Assembly (NCBI GenBank): GCA_041398665.1
Contig: JAWKUH010000019.1
Coordinates: forward strand, 31,699-95,698
Direction: 5' to 3'
Length of the DNA stretch: 64,000 nt
Source: Rohdeia sp041398665
GTDB taxonomy: Bacteria; Planctomycetota; UBA1135; GCA-002686595
The translations under genes were made by a program, and so were the position numbers. Positions 8,294-18,568 of this stretch are shown piece by piece (positions within the stretch are counted from its first letter, which is position 1; each line of letters begins with the position of its first letter). The notes beneath the pieces were generated by a model. It worked only from the letters and a program-made list of their open reading frames with translations. It did not search any database and was not told where the DNA came from.

Positions 8294-11035
8294 TCAGGAC
8301 CCGAGTCGCAGGTCGAGCGAGTTCGTCACCACGGGACCTGCGGCTCCGACCGGGTCGAACAACAAGGCCTGCGTGAAGAGTTTGCGTCCCGTGATCCACG
8401 GGGTGCCCGGGATCGCGAGGTCGACGTCGAGCGGTTGGCCGGGCCCGTTCCAGACCCCGGCCGGGACGTAGAACCAGAACGGACCGAACTCGACGAGCGC
8501 CTCGCCGGCGGAGAGGCCCGCCGAACCGAAACCCGGGAGGACCGTTCCGCAGGGGTACGCCGCACCGGGGGTCGCCGACACGAACCAGGCCGCGAACGTC
8601 GCCCCCGGCGTCAGGCCCGCCGCGCCGCTCGGGTCGTCGATCGCGACGCGGCACGTCGATCCGAGCTTCGGAGGCTCGACGAGCGTGAGTCCGCCGTGCA
8701 GCGTCGCCCCGTGGCAACCGTTGCGAACCTCGGCGTCCCACCAGCTCGCCGCGTGCGGTCGAGCGGCGAAGGGGAGCATCCGACCGAGCGGCGCGTGGCG
8801 ACCGACGGCGGCGACGACGCAGTTCGGGAGGCCGTCGACGGCGGTGAGCGACACACCGATGTTCTCGCCGCTCCACGCGCCGAGGTCGTCGGCGAGGGTC
8901 CACGCCGTGCCGTCCCACTTCGACACCGCGCCGCCGACCGCGTAGACCTCGGTCGACGAAGCCGCCCAGAGACCGAGCGAACCGGAGACGAGCTCGTGCA
9001 GCGTCCAGCCCGAACCGTCCCAATGGATGGCGTACGCGTGGTGACCGAGACCGTCGAGGTACTGACCCGTCGCCCAGACGTCGTCGGCCGCGAGCGCCTC
9101 GACGGCGAAGAGCCGGTGGGTGATGCCCGGCGCCGGAGTCGGCACGTGCGTCCAGCTCGATCCGTCCCAGTGGATCACGTACCCGTGGATGTTGTAGTCA
9201 CCGTCCCCGCCGCCGCCGACCGCCCAGATGTCCGTGTGCGACACGGCGGAGATCGCCTCGAGTCCGAACCCGTCGTTGCTCCCCGGTAGGTTCGCGCACG
9301 GCGTGTCGACGACCGTGAACGAGCTGCCGTCGAAGTACATCGCGAGGGACTGCCGACACGCGAAGGGCTCGACCCAGTCGCCCACGAACCAGACGGCGTT
9401 GCTCCCGAGGACCTCGATGTCGCGCACGACCGCACCCGACGTTCCCTGGAGTCCGCCGCCGCCAGCGGTCACCGGCGTCGGGACGACCGACCAGCTCGAT
9501 CCGTCCCAGTGCATCGCGAGGATCTGAGCGCCAACGAATCCGCCGGAGCCCTGGAGGTTCTGCACACCCGCTGCCCAGACGTCGGTCGGGCCCGTGCCGT
9601 CGATCGCTTGGAGCGACGCACCGCCGGCGCCGGGGTAGGGTTCGGGACTCGGCGTCGCGAGCTCGGTCCATCGTTCACCGTCGAAGTGGTACGAGACCGT
9701 TCCGCCGACGACCTGGTTGGGCGACGGTCCGAACTGGATCGAGCGCGTTCCGACGGCGAACACGTCGTCCTCGGCGAACACCTTGACGTCGCGCAGGACC
9801 GAGTGGCTGGTCAGTGGGTCGAAGGGGACCGGGACCGACTTCCAGGGACCGCAGGGATCGCCGACGACCGTGGGCGGCGGCGCCGGTGCAGGGACGCCGA
9901 AGATCTGGAGCGCCATGTCTCCGCCGAACGACTGTCCGTTCACGAGGGCCGGTCGCCAGATCTGCGAACCGAGGTCGTCGCGCACGAAGACGGGTGAGAG
10001 CGCGGCGGGCACGGTGCCGGTGGAGCGCCACTCGAAGCCGTTGGCCTGGACGGCCTGCAACTGGACCGAGACGAAGTGCTTGCCGGTCGCGACGAAGGGG
10101 ACGGGCAGTTCGACGATCGTCAGCAATCCCTGGAAGTCCGTCCCGCTCGGACCGACGGGCACGACGACGTCGTGCAACAGGGCGCCGGGGCCCTGCGACG
10201 TCCAGTCGTAGAAGCGCACGCGTGCTCCGGTGGTCGACGGTTGCTGGCAGCCGAAGCAGACCTGCGTCCCGAGCTGGAGGCGTTCGACCGAGCCGACGAA
10301 GTCGAAGTCGTCGGCGACCTCGGGCGCCTTCGCGGCACCCGGCCACGTCGACGCCGGGATCACGGGAGTGAGGAAGCCCGGGTACTGCGCCCAGACCATC
10401 TGATTCGTCCCGGTCGGACCGGCGACGCCCTCGCCCCACAGCTCGAACGCGAGGTCGCGGTCGACGGTGCCGGTCGGGTCGGAGTACGGCGAGAACGCGC
10501 CTCCCGCTCCGCCGTCGCGCCAACGCAACGTCGAGAGCGCGTGCTGACCGTCACCCGAGCTGTTCCAGTACCAGGTCGAGGAGCTCGCGACCTCCAACTG
10601 CACCGAGACGAAGTGTCGACCGGTCGCGTGGAAGGGCTCGGGCAGCGCGACGTCCAAGGTCTCGACGCGGAGTTCGTCGACGGAGAGCGACGGGTCGTCG
10701 ACGACGACGCGGTGCTCGACGAGGAGCGTCCCCACCTCGCCGGCGTTCCACTCGTGGAAGCGGATGGTGACCGCGACGACGTCCGGCGAGGTGCAGTCGA
10801 AGCAGAGCGAACCGTGGATGCGGACGCGTCGCACCCAGCCCGTGACGTCGAAGTCGTCCGCCGCCTCGGTGTCCCTCGGCGGCGCGGTCTGCAGGGAGCT
10901 CTCGAGCTTCGTGGCGCCGTCGGGCCACTGGGACCAGAGGAGTTGGTCGGCGACGGCGTCGTTCGGGTGCAGGACGGCGAGGGCGATCGGGCTGATCGCG
11001 AGGGGCGCGAGGGCGCGCAGCGTTCGGAGATCCAT
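8294..11035 (-). CDS. Large secreted protein: two beta-sandwich repeats plus a beta-propeller
   Basis: 913 residues from the ATG at 11035, which opens a signal sequence (LAPLAISPIALAVLHP). Residues about 30-330 are two copies of a domain with the pattern Q-W-x(n)-ADDFD, a C-x-x-C pair (CFDC and CFGC), RFxxW and GxHFVSVQL. Residues about 345-790 contain repeated HWDGSSW-type blades with DVWAxG turns, a Kelch/sialidase-like propeller. The tail (about 800-913) ends PVVTNSLDLRLGS after an IPGTPWITGRKLFTQALLFD segment, a terminal domain I associate with planctomycete exported proteins. No catalytic motif was recognised; binding or surface structure is the likeliest role. The gene stands alone on the minus strand and converges with the SNF2 gene. 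Confidence 0.75.
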   Translation of the reverse strand: MDLRTLRALAPLAISPIALAVLHPNDAVADQLLWSQWPDGATKLESSLQTAPPRDTEAADDFDVTGWVRRVRIHGSLCFDCTSPDVVAVTIRFHEWNAGEVGTLLVEHRVVVDDPSLSVDELRVETLDVALPEPFHATGRHFVSVQLEVASSSTWYWNSSGDGQHALSTLRWRDGGAGGAFSPYSDPTGTVDRDLAFELWGEGVAGPTGTNQMVWAQYPGFLTPVIPASTWPGAAKAPEVADDFDFVGSVERLQLGTQVCFGCQQPSTTGARVRFYDWTSQGPGALLHDVVVPVGPSGTDFQGLLTIVELPVPFVATGKHFVSVQLQAVQANGFEWRSTGTVPAALSPVFVRDDLGSQIWRPALVNGQSFGGDMALQIFGVPAPAPPPTVVGDPCGPWKSVPVPFDPLTSHSVLRDVKVFAEDDVFAVGTRSIQFGPSPNQVVGGTVSYHFDGERWTELATPSPEPYPGAGGASLQAIDGTGPTDVWAAGVQNLQGSGGFVGAQILAMHWDGSSWSVVPTPVTAGGGGLQGTSGAVVRDIEVLGSNAVWFVGDWVEPFACRQSLAMYFDGSSFTVVDTPCANLPGSNDGFGLEAISAVSHTDIWAVGGGGDGDYNIHGYVIHWDGSSWTHVPTPAPGITHRLFAVEALAADDVWATGQYLDGLGHHAYAIHWDGSGWTLHELVSGSLGLWAASSTEVYAVGGAVSKWDGTAWTLADDLGAWSGENIGVSLTAVDGLPNCVVAAVGRHAPLGRMLPFAARPHAASWWDAEVRNGCHGATLHGGLTLVEPPKLGSTCRVAIDDPSGAAGLTPGATFAAWFVSATPGAAYPCGTVLPGFGSAGLSAGEALVEFGPFWFYVPAGVWNGPGQPLDVDLAIPGTPWITGRKLFTQALLFDPVGAAGPVVTNSLDLRLGS

Positions 11036-11260
11036 GTCGGTCGTGGTCCGGTCCGTGGGTGGAGACCGGACCCGAGCGCAAGAGCCGTTCCTCGACGTCG
11101 TGCCGCCGTGGAGCCCCGTCGGAGGCGCTGCGCGCGACCGAGCACCGGGCGGCCTCCAGATCCTGGACCGGCCGTGCGGGATCCGGAGAGGGCCGCGCGA
11201 CGTGCTCGCGATGGACCCGAACGTCGGTCGCGTCGGCGGACGGTCGCGTCGGGCGCGCGG

Positions 11261-11329
11261 CTCGAGGACCCGGTGGCGAGCGAGCGCTTCGGCCGGATCG
11301 ACGCGGAGACGCTCGCGGGGCGGCTCCGA
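11261..11329 (+). repeat. Stray copy of the SNF2 gene's 3' end
   Basis: These 69 bases match the last 69 bases of the helicase gene (8194-8262) at 59 positions without gaps. Read on the plus strand they give LEDPVASERFGRIDAETLAG against LEDLFASERLGRIDRETLAG. No other helicase sequence adjoins the copy. It lies in the 300-bp gap between two minus-strand secreted-protein genes, seven bases before the stop of the next one. The two copies are direct repeats flanking the 8294-11035 gene. The rest of the gap (11036-11260) shows no gene I can support. Confidence 0.7.
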
Positions 11330-11335
11330 CCGCAC

Positions 11336-14194
11336 CTACTCGATCTGGAACGTCGCCGCGTTGCTCGCGTGCGTCGCGACGAAGGTGTCGAGGTCGATCA
11401 CCACGTACGCGTGGTAGAGGTGCAGGCCGGAGAAGCCCGCGTAGGTCGCGGGCGGGATCGAGAACTCGGCCTCGCCGCGGCCCTCGCCGTCGAGGATGCC
11501 GACGACCGACGACAGGAAGCCGCCGCCCGAGGTCAGGAACACGTACTCCGTGTACACGTCCCACACGATCGGAGCGACGAGCTCGGTCCCGGGCACCGGA
11601 ACGCCGGGCGACGTGCCGGTCGCGCTGCCGACGAGGTAGGTGACGTCGCCCGCGTGCTCGCGGCCGGCGTTCATGAGGAGCGTGAGCGAGTCGCCGGCGA
11701 CGGGGTCGAGGAGCGGCTTCTCGGCTTCGAAGGTCGGGAGTTCGAAGGCCTGGACCGAACCGCCGCGAGCGACCACGAAGCTGATCTCGTCGAGGTCGAA
11801 GTTCAGTCCGGGCAGCTTCGAGAGCGATCCTCCGAGGCTGAGGTAGCTCTGCAGATGTTCCGTCGGCGTGAACAACGCGGCGCCCGGACGGACGGAGTGG
11901 ACGAGCTGTCGGTGGAAGAGCTCGGTGTGCGTGTAGTTGCCGAACTCGTAGAAGTCCTCGTACCAGCTCGATCCGACGGCGACCCGCGCCCCGGCGATCC
12001 GGACGGACTCTCCGAGTCCCTCGCCCGCGAGCGTGTCGAGTCCCAGATCGGCCTCGACCTGGACCGGCTTCCCGACCTCGCAGTCCGTGACCTGCCAGAC
12101 CCCGTTGGAATTGCGCTCGAGCAGGTGGACCGCGCCGAGTGCGATGACGCCGCTCGGAGCCGCTTCGTCGGCAGCCGCGCTCGAACCGACGATCGCGCGA
12201 CCGCCGTCCAGGTCGATCGCCATGCCGAACCTCTCGTTGGTATCGGTCGCCGTCGTGCCCGAACACGTGACGGTGGCCGCCTCGATCGTCTGCTGCACCT
12301 CCCAGTCACCCGTGCCGTCGGGGCGGAAGACGTAGATGCGTCCGAGCGGAGATGCTCCTGCGGCGGCGTCCCAACTCGGCGCACCGACCCAGATCTCGTC
12401 GCCCGAGACGGCGATCGCCGCACCGAAGCCCCCCTTCTTGCCGTTGACGTCCGCGACCTCGGGCGCGGTCAGCACAGCGTCCTGCGTCCAGACCCCGGCG
12501 ACGGGGACGAAGACGTGGACCTCCGCGCCGATGATCCCCGGCGAGGCGGACACGCCCCGGCCGACGGCGAGGACGTCGCCGTCGACGTCGAAGCCGTTCG
12601 CGAAGGACCCTCTCGATCCCGCCGGCCAGACGCCGGGAACCAGGGGCGCCTCGATGAACGAGATCTCGGTCCACGTGCCGGCGGTCCCGCGCTCGACGAC
12701 CGCGACGCGGCCCCGGCACGTGTCGTCGGGAACGTCGCTGTAGCTCTCGGGCGAGGCCGCCACGAAGACCCGATCGGACGCGGTACGGACGGCGCGGAGC
12801 AAGAAGTCTTCCTCCAGCAGCCCGTCGACGACGGCGTACTCCGGCTGCGACCAGGTCCCGTCGGGCGCGCGCTCGACCGTGGCGAAGCCGCCCAGCTCGA
12901 CGCCGAACAGGTCCTCGGTGCGCATCGCCGCGACGAGGAGACCGTCCTCGAGGTCGACCGGGCCGGCCATCGTCCAGGCGCGCTCGACGTCGGGGTCGGT
13001 CACGGCACCGCCGCTCGACCAGAGGCCGAGCACGTCGCGCGAGTACGGGAGGACGATGCGACTCGACTTCGAGCCGAGGGGGGCGGTCCACCAGGTACCG
13101 GCCGCGCGATCGCTCGAGTAGGCGATGGCGCCGTAGTCGAGCGAGGACATCGCCGGTCCGAGCGTCGCGCTCTCGTTCCAGGTGCCCAGTGCGTCGCGGT
13201 CGAGGACGCGCAGGACGAACTCGAAGGGTGAGCCAGAGCTGAACGGCACGACGAGCGTGTCGCCTTCGAGTTCGACACCATGCGCCGCTTCGGTCTGCGC
13301 GAAGCGGTAGTCGGTCACGCTCGCGAGTGTGTCGACGTGCGCCCACGCACCTCCGACCTGACGCTCGAAGACGAAGCCGTCGTAGCTCTGTTGGTTCGAT
13401 CCGCGCCCGACCACCACGATTCGATCGCCGTCGACGTCCGCGTCGTAGGCGAACTGGTCGGCGGTCGACCCGCTGCTCGCGATCGGCGACGCGAGCGCCG
13501 CCACCTGGAGCCAACCTCCGCCGGACTGGCGCTCGTAGACGTAGGCGCGGCCGCCGAACGTTCCGTCCGCAGCCGTCTTCAGGTCGCGGTCGCAGACGAC
13601 GGCGACGTCGCCGTCGAGCGCCATCTGGCGTCCGCAGGGCGAGTACCAGGGCGATACGGTGTGGGTCGGCTGGTACCAGACGTCGACCTCGCTCCAGTCC
13701 CCGGGCGCCGTCTCCTCGAAGACGTGGATCGCACCGGTGAAGTTCGAGTACTCGTCGCCGACGAGCAGCACGTCGCCGTCGAGCTCGAGCCATCCGATCC
13801 CGATGCCGAGCACCGGGTTGAGATCCGTGGGGACGAGCGTGTCGACCGCGACCCACGATCCGGGTCCCTGCCGCTCGAACATCACGACCCGGTCCTCGCT
13901 CGCCGCGGCGACGCGGTCGCCGCCGATCGCGACGACGCGACCGAATCCCGCGAGCGGCTCCGACAGCTCCGCGTCGAGCACGAGTTCGCCCGCCGCATCG
14001 AACTCGTAGACGAAGGCGACGCCGTCGGCTCCGACGACGAAGCGATCGCCGTCGAGGTCGCTCGATCGTCCGTACTCGCGGCCGAGCGAGACGACGTCGA
14101 GCTGGATCGACGTGGGCATCTCCTGTGCGGGTGCGGTCGCGGTCGAGAACAGGGCGAACACGAGACCGAGCGTCGAAAGGTTCCTGGTGACCAT
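11336..14194 (-). CDS. Secreted FG-GAP beta-propeller protein, paralogue 1
   Basis: 952 residues. The ATG at 14194 opens the signal peptide VTRNLSTLGLVFALF...APAQ. The body is a run of blades with DLDGDRFVVGA, AIGGDRVAAAS, ELDGDVLLVGD and DVDGDRIVVVG cores followed by VFERQ or VYERQ strands: the FG-GAP/integrin-alpha N-terminal repeat, a calcium-binding propeller. The last 120 residues form a separate module: HAGDVTYLVGSATGTSPG, PVPGTELVAP, DVYTEYVF, and HAYVVIDLDTFVATHASN before the end. The same module closes the proteins at 14350 and 22764. I infer a surface or extracellular adhesive protein; nothing indicates an enzyme. It is intact, unlike both paralogues. Confidence 0.75.
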   Translation of the reverse strand: MVTRNLSTLGLVFALFSTATAPAQEMPTSIQLDVVSLGREYGRSSDLDGDRFVVGADGVAFVYEFDAAGELVLDAELSEPLAGFGRVVAIGGDRVAAASEDRVVMFERQGPGSWVAVDTLVPTDLNPVLGIGIGWLELDGDVLLVGDEYSNFTGAIHVFEETAPGDWSEVDVWYQPTHTVSPWYSPCGRQMALDGDVAVVCDRDLKTAADGTFGGRAYVYERQSGGGWLQVAALASPIASSGSTADQFAYDADVDGDRIVVVGRGSNQQSYDGFVFERQVGGAWAHVDTLASVTDYRFAQTEAAHGVELEGDTLVVPFSSGSPFEFVLRVLDRDALGTWNESATLGPAMSSLDYGAIAYSSDRAAGTWWTAPLGSKSSRIVLPYSRDVLGLWSSGGAVTDPDVERAWTMAGPVDLEDGLLVAAMRTEDLFGVELGGFATVERAPDGTWSQPEYAVVDGLLEEDFLLRAVRTASDRVFVAASPESYSDVPDDTCRGRVAVVERGTAGTWTEISFIEAPLVPGVWPAGSRGSFANGFDVDGDVLAVGRGVSASPGIIGAEVHVFVPVAGVWTQDAVLTAPEVADVNGKKGGFGAAIAVSGDEIWVGAPSWDAAAGASPLGRIYVFRPDGTGDWEVQQTIEAATVTCSGTTATDTNERFGMAIDLDGGRAIVGSSAAADEAAPSGVIALGAVHLLERNSNGVWQVTDCEVGKPVQVEADLGLDTLAGEGLGESVRIAGARVAVGSSWYEDFYEFGNYTHTELFHRQLVHSVRPGAALFTPTEHLQSYLSLGGSLSKLPGLNFDLDEISFVVARGGSVQAFELPTFEAEKPLLDPVAGDSLTLLMNAGREHAGDVTYLVGSATGTSPGVPVPGTELVAPIVWDVYTEYVFLTSGGGFLSSVVGILDGEGRGEAEFSIPPATYAGFSGLHLYHAYVVIDLDTFVATHASNAATFQIE

Positions 14195-14349
14195 GGCTGA
14201 TCGAACGAGCAGACGAGAGGGCAGGGCCACGTCCCCCGGGGTGGGGGCGAAGTGAGCGTAGCGTGCCCTCGGTTCCTTCGGGTGGTGGGCGACGGGTCGG
14301 ACCTCAGGACGGGGCCGCCCCCCCCACAAGACACCGCAAGGGCCGGGCG

Positions 14350-17183
14350 TCAGTCGAACAACTCGAGCCCCACCGAGAGCGGGTTGCTGACGTGCGTCAC
14401 GGTGGCCGTCTCGGGGTCCCAGACGAGGAAGGCGTGGTGGACCTGGAACCCGGCGAAGGGCAGGAACCAGTCCTTGTAGAGGAAGAACTTCGCGTCGGCC
14501 CGGCCGTGCACGTCGAGGACGCCCGCGTAGGGCTGGACCAAGACACCGCCGTTCGTCAACTGGAGATAATTCGTGTAGATGTCGTAGGCGAGCGGGAGCA
14601 CGAGCGAAGTCCCGGGCACCGGGATCCCCGGCGAGGTCCCGGTGATGCTGCCGAGCACGAAGTAGATGTCGCCCCCGTGGCCGCTGCCCGCGCGCAGGTA
14701 GAGATCGTCGATACCGCCGACGTCCACGAAGAGGCGTCGCTGGCCCTGGAAGAGGGTCCCGAGTCCATAGGCGCGCACGCCGGGGTCCTGCAACGTGAAC
14801 CAGTCGTACGCCTCGTCGAAGACGACGAGGTGGTCCGCGTCGGCCGCGACCCGCGCCGGTACGGGCGCTCCGCTCACGTACGGGTCGAGCCCGATGCGCG
14901 GAACGCGGGCGATCGGGGTCAACGAGCCGTCGCTCTCCACGTCGTAGACGTAGGTCGACGTGTTCGTGAGGGCCAGGTCGTCGGTGAGCGACTCCGCGGC
15001 GACGATCGCTCGACCGCCGGCCAGCGCGACGACGCCGCCGAGGTGCTCCTGGTACCCCTGGTGACCGAACGCCGCTCCGATCGTGTCGACGCCGCCCGAA
15101 GGACCGAGTTCGAGCACGAAAGCCGCGCCGATCGGCACCTTGTCGATCGACGACATGGTGTCGGTCGCGCCGACGAGCACCCGCGTCCCCTCGAGTGCGA
15201 CCGACGCGCCCAGTGCGCCGACCTCGAGCGCGCCGCCGTACGGCGACGGCCAGACGACGTCGCCGGGAAGGATGGTGTGCGTCCGGACCCACCCTGAGCC
15301 GGTCGAGAACTCGTACGCGACGACGGCCCCCTCCCCCGGCTGCGGAACGATCGACCATGCCGCGGTACCGACGACGAGTCGACTTCCGTCCAGGTCGAGC
15401 GCCTTGCCGAACGAGCTCGCGAGTCCGCTCCCGGACGGGGGTGCATCGATCGTGGCCGTGCGCGGCCAGTCGCCGGACGGATCACGCTCGTGGACGAACA
15501 CGCGGCCGGCCCGCCAGTCGCCGATCGCGAGTCGATCGCCGTCCAGCGCGAGCACGGCGCCGAACGCGTGGCCGTTCGCAGCGACTCCGTCGTAGGGCAG
15601 CGGGTCCTCGATACGCGCCGTCTCGAGCCAGTCACCGGTGGGCTGCCGATCGAAGACGTGGACGACGCCCTTCGTGCTGCCGTTCACGAGCGACGACTCG
15701 TAGCGACTTGCGACGATCCGATCGCCGTCGACGTCGACGATCGGAAGGTCGCCGGTCTTCGTCGACCACTGCGGTGTCCCGAGCTGCTCCTCGAGGACGA
15801 GCCGACGCGGCGTCGACCACGTCCCGTCGGGTTGCGCGTCGAGGACGGCGAGCCCGACCCATCCGAGGCCGTGCACGCCGGTCGCGGTCCCCGCAGCGAC
15901 GAGGTGGCCGTTCGAGACCGCGACGGCGCGAACGTCCTCGAAGCCGAACTCGGCATCCGGGTCGTGGGCCTGGCCCCGCGGCGACCACGTCACGGCGTCG
16001 ATACGCTCGAAGCTCGCGGCGAGTCCGTGGTCGTCGCCGTCCGTGCGACCAGACGCACACACGAGGATCCCGTCCTCGAGCGCCATGGCGGGCGCGTCGT
16101 ACGACGTCGCACCCAGGCCCTTCGCATAGAACGTGGCGAACGTCGCGGACTCGTCCCATACGCCCGAGAGCTGACGCTCGAAGGTGTGGATGCCGGGGAT
16201 CTCGTCGCCCGCGCCGGCGAAGAAGCACGCGGTGAGCACGCCCGCGTCGAGCGCGAGGCTCTCTCCGATCGAGAGCGAGCCCGAAGGAGCGCCGGTCGGG
16301 TTGGAGTCGTAGGTGGTGGTCTCGAGCCATCCGCCGCCGGACTGCTTCTCGAAGAAGTGGAGCACGACGCCGCGCGCTCCCCCGTCGAGGCGACGATGTT
16401 CGATGCAGCGACGATGACGTCTCCGTCGAGCACGACCTTCCTCGCGAAGTACTCACCCATGCTCGGCACGGGAAGGACGTGGTTCGACGACAGCGTCGCG
16501 GTGTTCGACCACACTCCGTTCCCGTCGCACTCGTACACGTAGGCATGTCCGTAGTCGGACGACGTCGGTCCGTCGTCACCGACGACGGCGCGCGACCCTT
16601 CGATCGCCACCGTGCCGCCGAACGGTGCGAAGGCCGGGTTCGTGACGACGGGCGGCGACCAGACGTCGACCTCGGTCACGCCGAGACCGGCGCCGACCTC
16701 GAAGACGTGGACGCGGTAGAGACCGCCGACGTGCCGCACCCCGACCAGCAGCGTGCCGCCGTCCATCGAGACGTCGAGCACCGTCTGGAGTGCGGCGCCG
16801 GGGAGCGTGACGTCGACGACGGTCCCGACGGACCATGCGCCTCCCGGTCCGCGCTCGAACAGAGTCACACCCGTCGGCGAGTTCGTCGCGACGACGTCAC
16901 CGTCCACGGCGACGATGCGCCCCGCCCCCGTTCCGAACACGGGGAGCTCGGCATCGAGGCTGAACGAGCCGTCGGCGTCGAGTTCGTACGCGAACACCGC
17001 ACCCGCGGTCCGTGCGCCGACGGCCACCAGTGATCCGTCGCGCGCGACGTCCGTGCCGTAGCCGCGCGAGGGAGAGGGCGCCTTCTCGAGGACGCCGAGG
17101 TTCGCGTCGGACGCGACGACCTGGGCGGGGCAACGTGCAACAACGGCCGTCGCGATCGCGACGGCGCGCAGGAGCCGTTCCAC
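14350..17183 (-). pseudogene. Secreted FG-GAP protein, paralogue 2, one-base frameshift
   Basis: The GTG at 17183 follows a strong ribosome-binding site (GGAGGG, six bases upstream) and opens a signal peptide. The first frame carries FG-GAP blades (ARDGSLVAVGA, AVDGDVVATNS, SMDGGTLLVGV) to SNIVASTG. At the run of five C on the plus strand (16379-16383) homology jumps to another frame and resumes as GVVLHFFEKQSGGGWLE, continuing to a normal stop at 14350. Adding one base to the run restores a single frame of about 944 residues, close to paralogue 1. The terminal module (GGDIYFVLGSITGTSPG, PVPGTSLVLP, HHAFLVWD) is complete. The sequence either side is well kept, so a sequencing indel is at least as likely as real loss. 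Confidence 0.7.
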
Positions 17184-17229
17184 GGGAGGCCCTCCTTCGG
17201 GTTCGCCGCGGCGAGCTCCGCGGCCGACC

Positions 17230-18507
17230 TCATCGTACGTCCGTGCGTCCCGAGCGCCGCGGATCGGTCGAAGTGCTCGATGACGGACCCTGCAGGGGGT
17301 CGCCGTCCACGAGGAACGCCTCGAGCCTCCCCTCGAGGACCTGCGTCCCCCACCCGCCCGCCGCCCGTTCGAACAGGTGGTCGCAGGCCGGCAGGAGCAG
17401 CAGCTCGTGCTCGACGCCGTGCGCCTCGAGCGCGGCGGCGAGCCGGCGGCTGTTCTCCGGCCAGACCAACAGGTCGCGCGCGCCGTGCGCGAGGAAGGTC
17501 CGCGGCGACCCTGCGGTCACGTGGCCGAGCGGCGAGGCGACGCGGTAGCGCTCCGGCAGCTCGTCGGGCGTTCCTCCGACGAAGTCCTCGACGCGCCGCG
17601 TGCTGCGCAGGTCGGACGGCGTCCACCACGGGTAGTCCGCCGTGAAACCGATCGTGAGGTCGACGGGCGGCGAGATCGCGACGACGGCGGCGACGCTCGC
17701 ATCACCCTCGACGGCGAAGGGACCGTCGTTCGACGCGAAGGCCGCGACGAGCGCGAGGTGCGCGCCCGCGCTGCTCCCCATCAGCACGACGCGCTCGGGA
17801 TCGACGTCGAAGCGCGCCGCGTTCGCGCGCACCCAGGCGACGGCCGTGCGCACGTCGACGACGGCGTCGCGCCAGCGCGGCGGAGGCACGAGGCGGTAGT
17901 CGACGTCGAACACGACGAAACCGAGGTCGGTGAGGAAGCGATCGAGGTGCGGCGACTCGCTGCGCTCGCCGAACGCCCACGAACCGCCGTGCACGCGGAC
18001 GACTGCGGGTCGCCGGGGACCCGCGGTCGTCGCCGGGAGCCACAGGTCGGCGAGCAGCGGTCGCCCCTCCGCGCGCGCGAACTCGAGGGTCGCGGCGGGC
18101 TCGCCGACGTCGTCGAACGGCGCGGTGAGGTAGGCCGCGGCGTCGAGCTCGACCCCGGCCTCGCGCGCGCCGCGCCACGCGCGCACCTCGAGTTCGGCCG
18201 AACTCGCGACGGCGAGAAGCACCAGCGCGCCGCGCGCGAGGAGCCCCCAGGTCCGACGCCGGCGCGCGGTCGCGGCGTCGACGCCGAACGCGACGAGCAG
18301 GACGAGCACCACGAGGACGCGCCGTTCGTTCACGAGCGCGGCGATGTACCACAGCTCGAGCGTCGGTGCCGGAACGCGCGCCCACAGGCACCAGGGGAGC
18401 GCGAGGAACGTCGTGGCGACGGCGGCGACGCGAAGGGCGGGACGGAGGGCGAGCACGGGCGAGCGGAGTTCGCCCGCCCCCCGCGCACGGTTTCGGCGAC
18501 TTCGCAC
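17230..18507 (-). CDS. Membrane-anchored alpha/beta hydrolase (esterase/acetylesterase type)
   Basis: 425 residues from a GTG at 18507; no ATG lies before the first membrane segment. Residues about 22-110 contain three hydrophobic stretches (VAAVATTFLALPW, VLVVLVLLVAFGV, LLARGALVLLAVA). The catalytic part has the oxyanion motif VHGGSWAFG, the nucleophile elbow MGSSAGAHLAL, an aspartate in HGARDLLVWPE and the terminal histidine in PACDHLFE, the layout of the alpha/beta hydrolase-3 family (lipase/acetyl-xylan-esterase-like). With N-terminal membrane segments the catalytic domain probably faces the periplasm. The gene ends 46 bases before the FG-GAP paralogue 2 start on the same strand, and is divergent from the transglutaminase gene. 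Confidence 0.8.
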   Translation of the reverse strand: MRSRRNRARGAGELRSPVLALRPALRVAAVATTFLALPWCLWARVPAPTLELWYIAALVNERRVLVVLVLLVAFGVDAATARRRRTWGLLARGALVLLAVASSAELEVRAWRGAREAGVELDAAAYLTAPFDDVGEPAATLEFARAEGRPLLADLWLPATTAGPRRPAVVRVHGGSWAFGERSESPHLDRFLTDLGFVVFDVDYRLVPPPRWRDAVVDVRTAVAWVRANAARFDVDPERVVLMGSSAGAHLALVAAFASNDGPFAVEGDASVAAVVAISPPVDLTIGFTADYPWWTPSDLRSTRRVEDFVGGTPDELPERYRVASPLGHVTAGSPRTFLAHGARDLLVWPENSRRLAAALEAHGVEHELLLLPACDHLFERAAGGWGTQVLEGRLEAFLVDGDPLQGPSSSTSTDPRRSGRTDVR

Positions 18508-18568
18508 GAGTGCTACCGTTGTCCGCGCGTAGCTCGACGCTCACGCCGCGACCCGACCCACGATCTCG

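Noticed and set aside
16379..16383. Programmed frameshifting in the FG-GAP gene
   Set aside because: There is no slippery heptamer or downstream structure I can recognise, and the paralogue at 11336 is in one frame.
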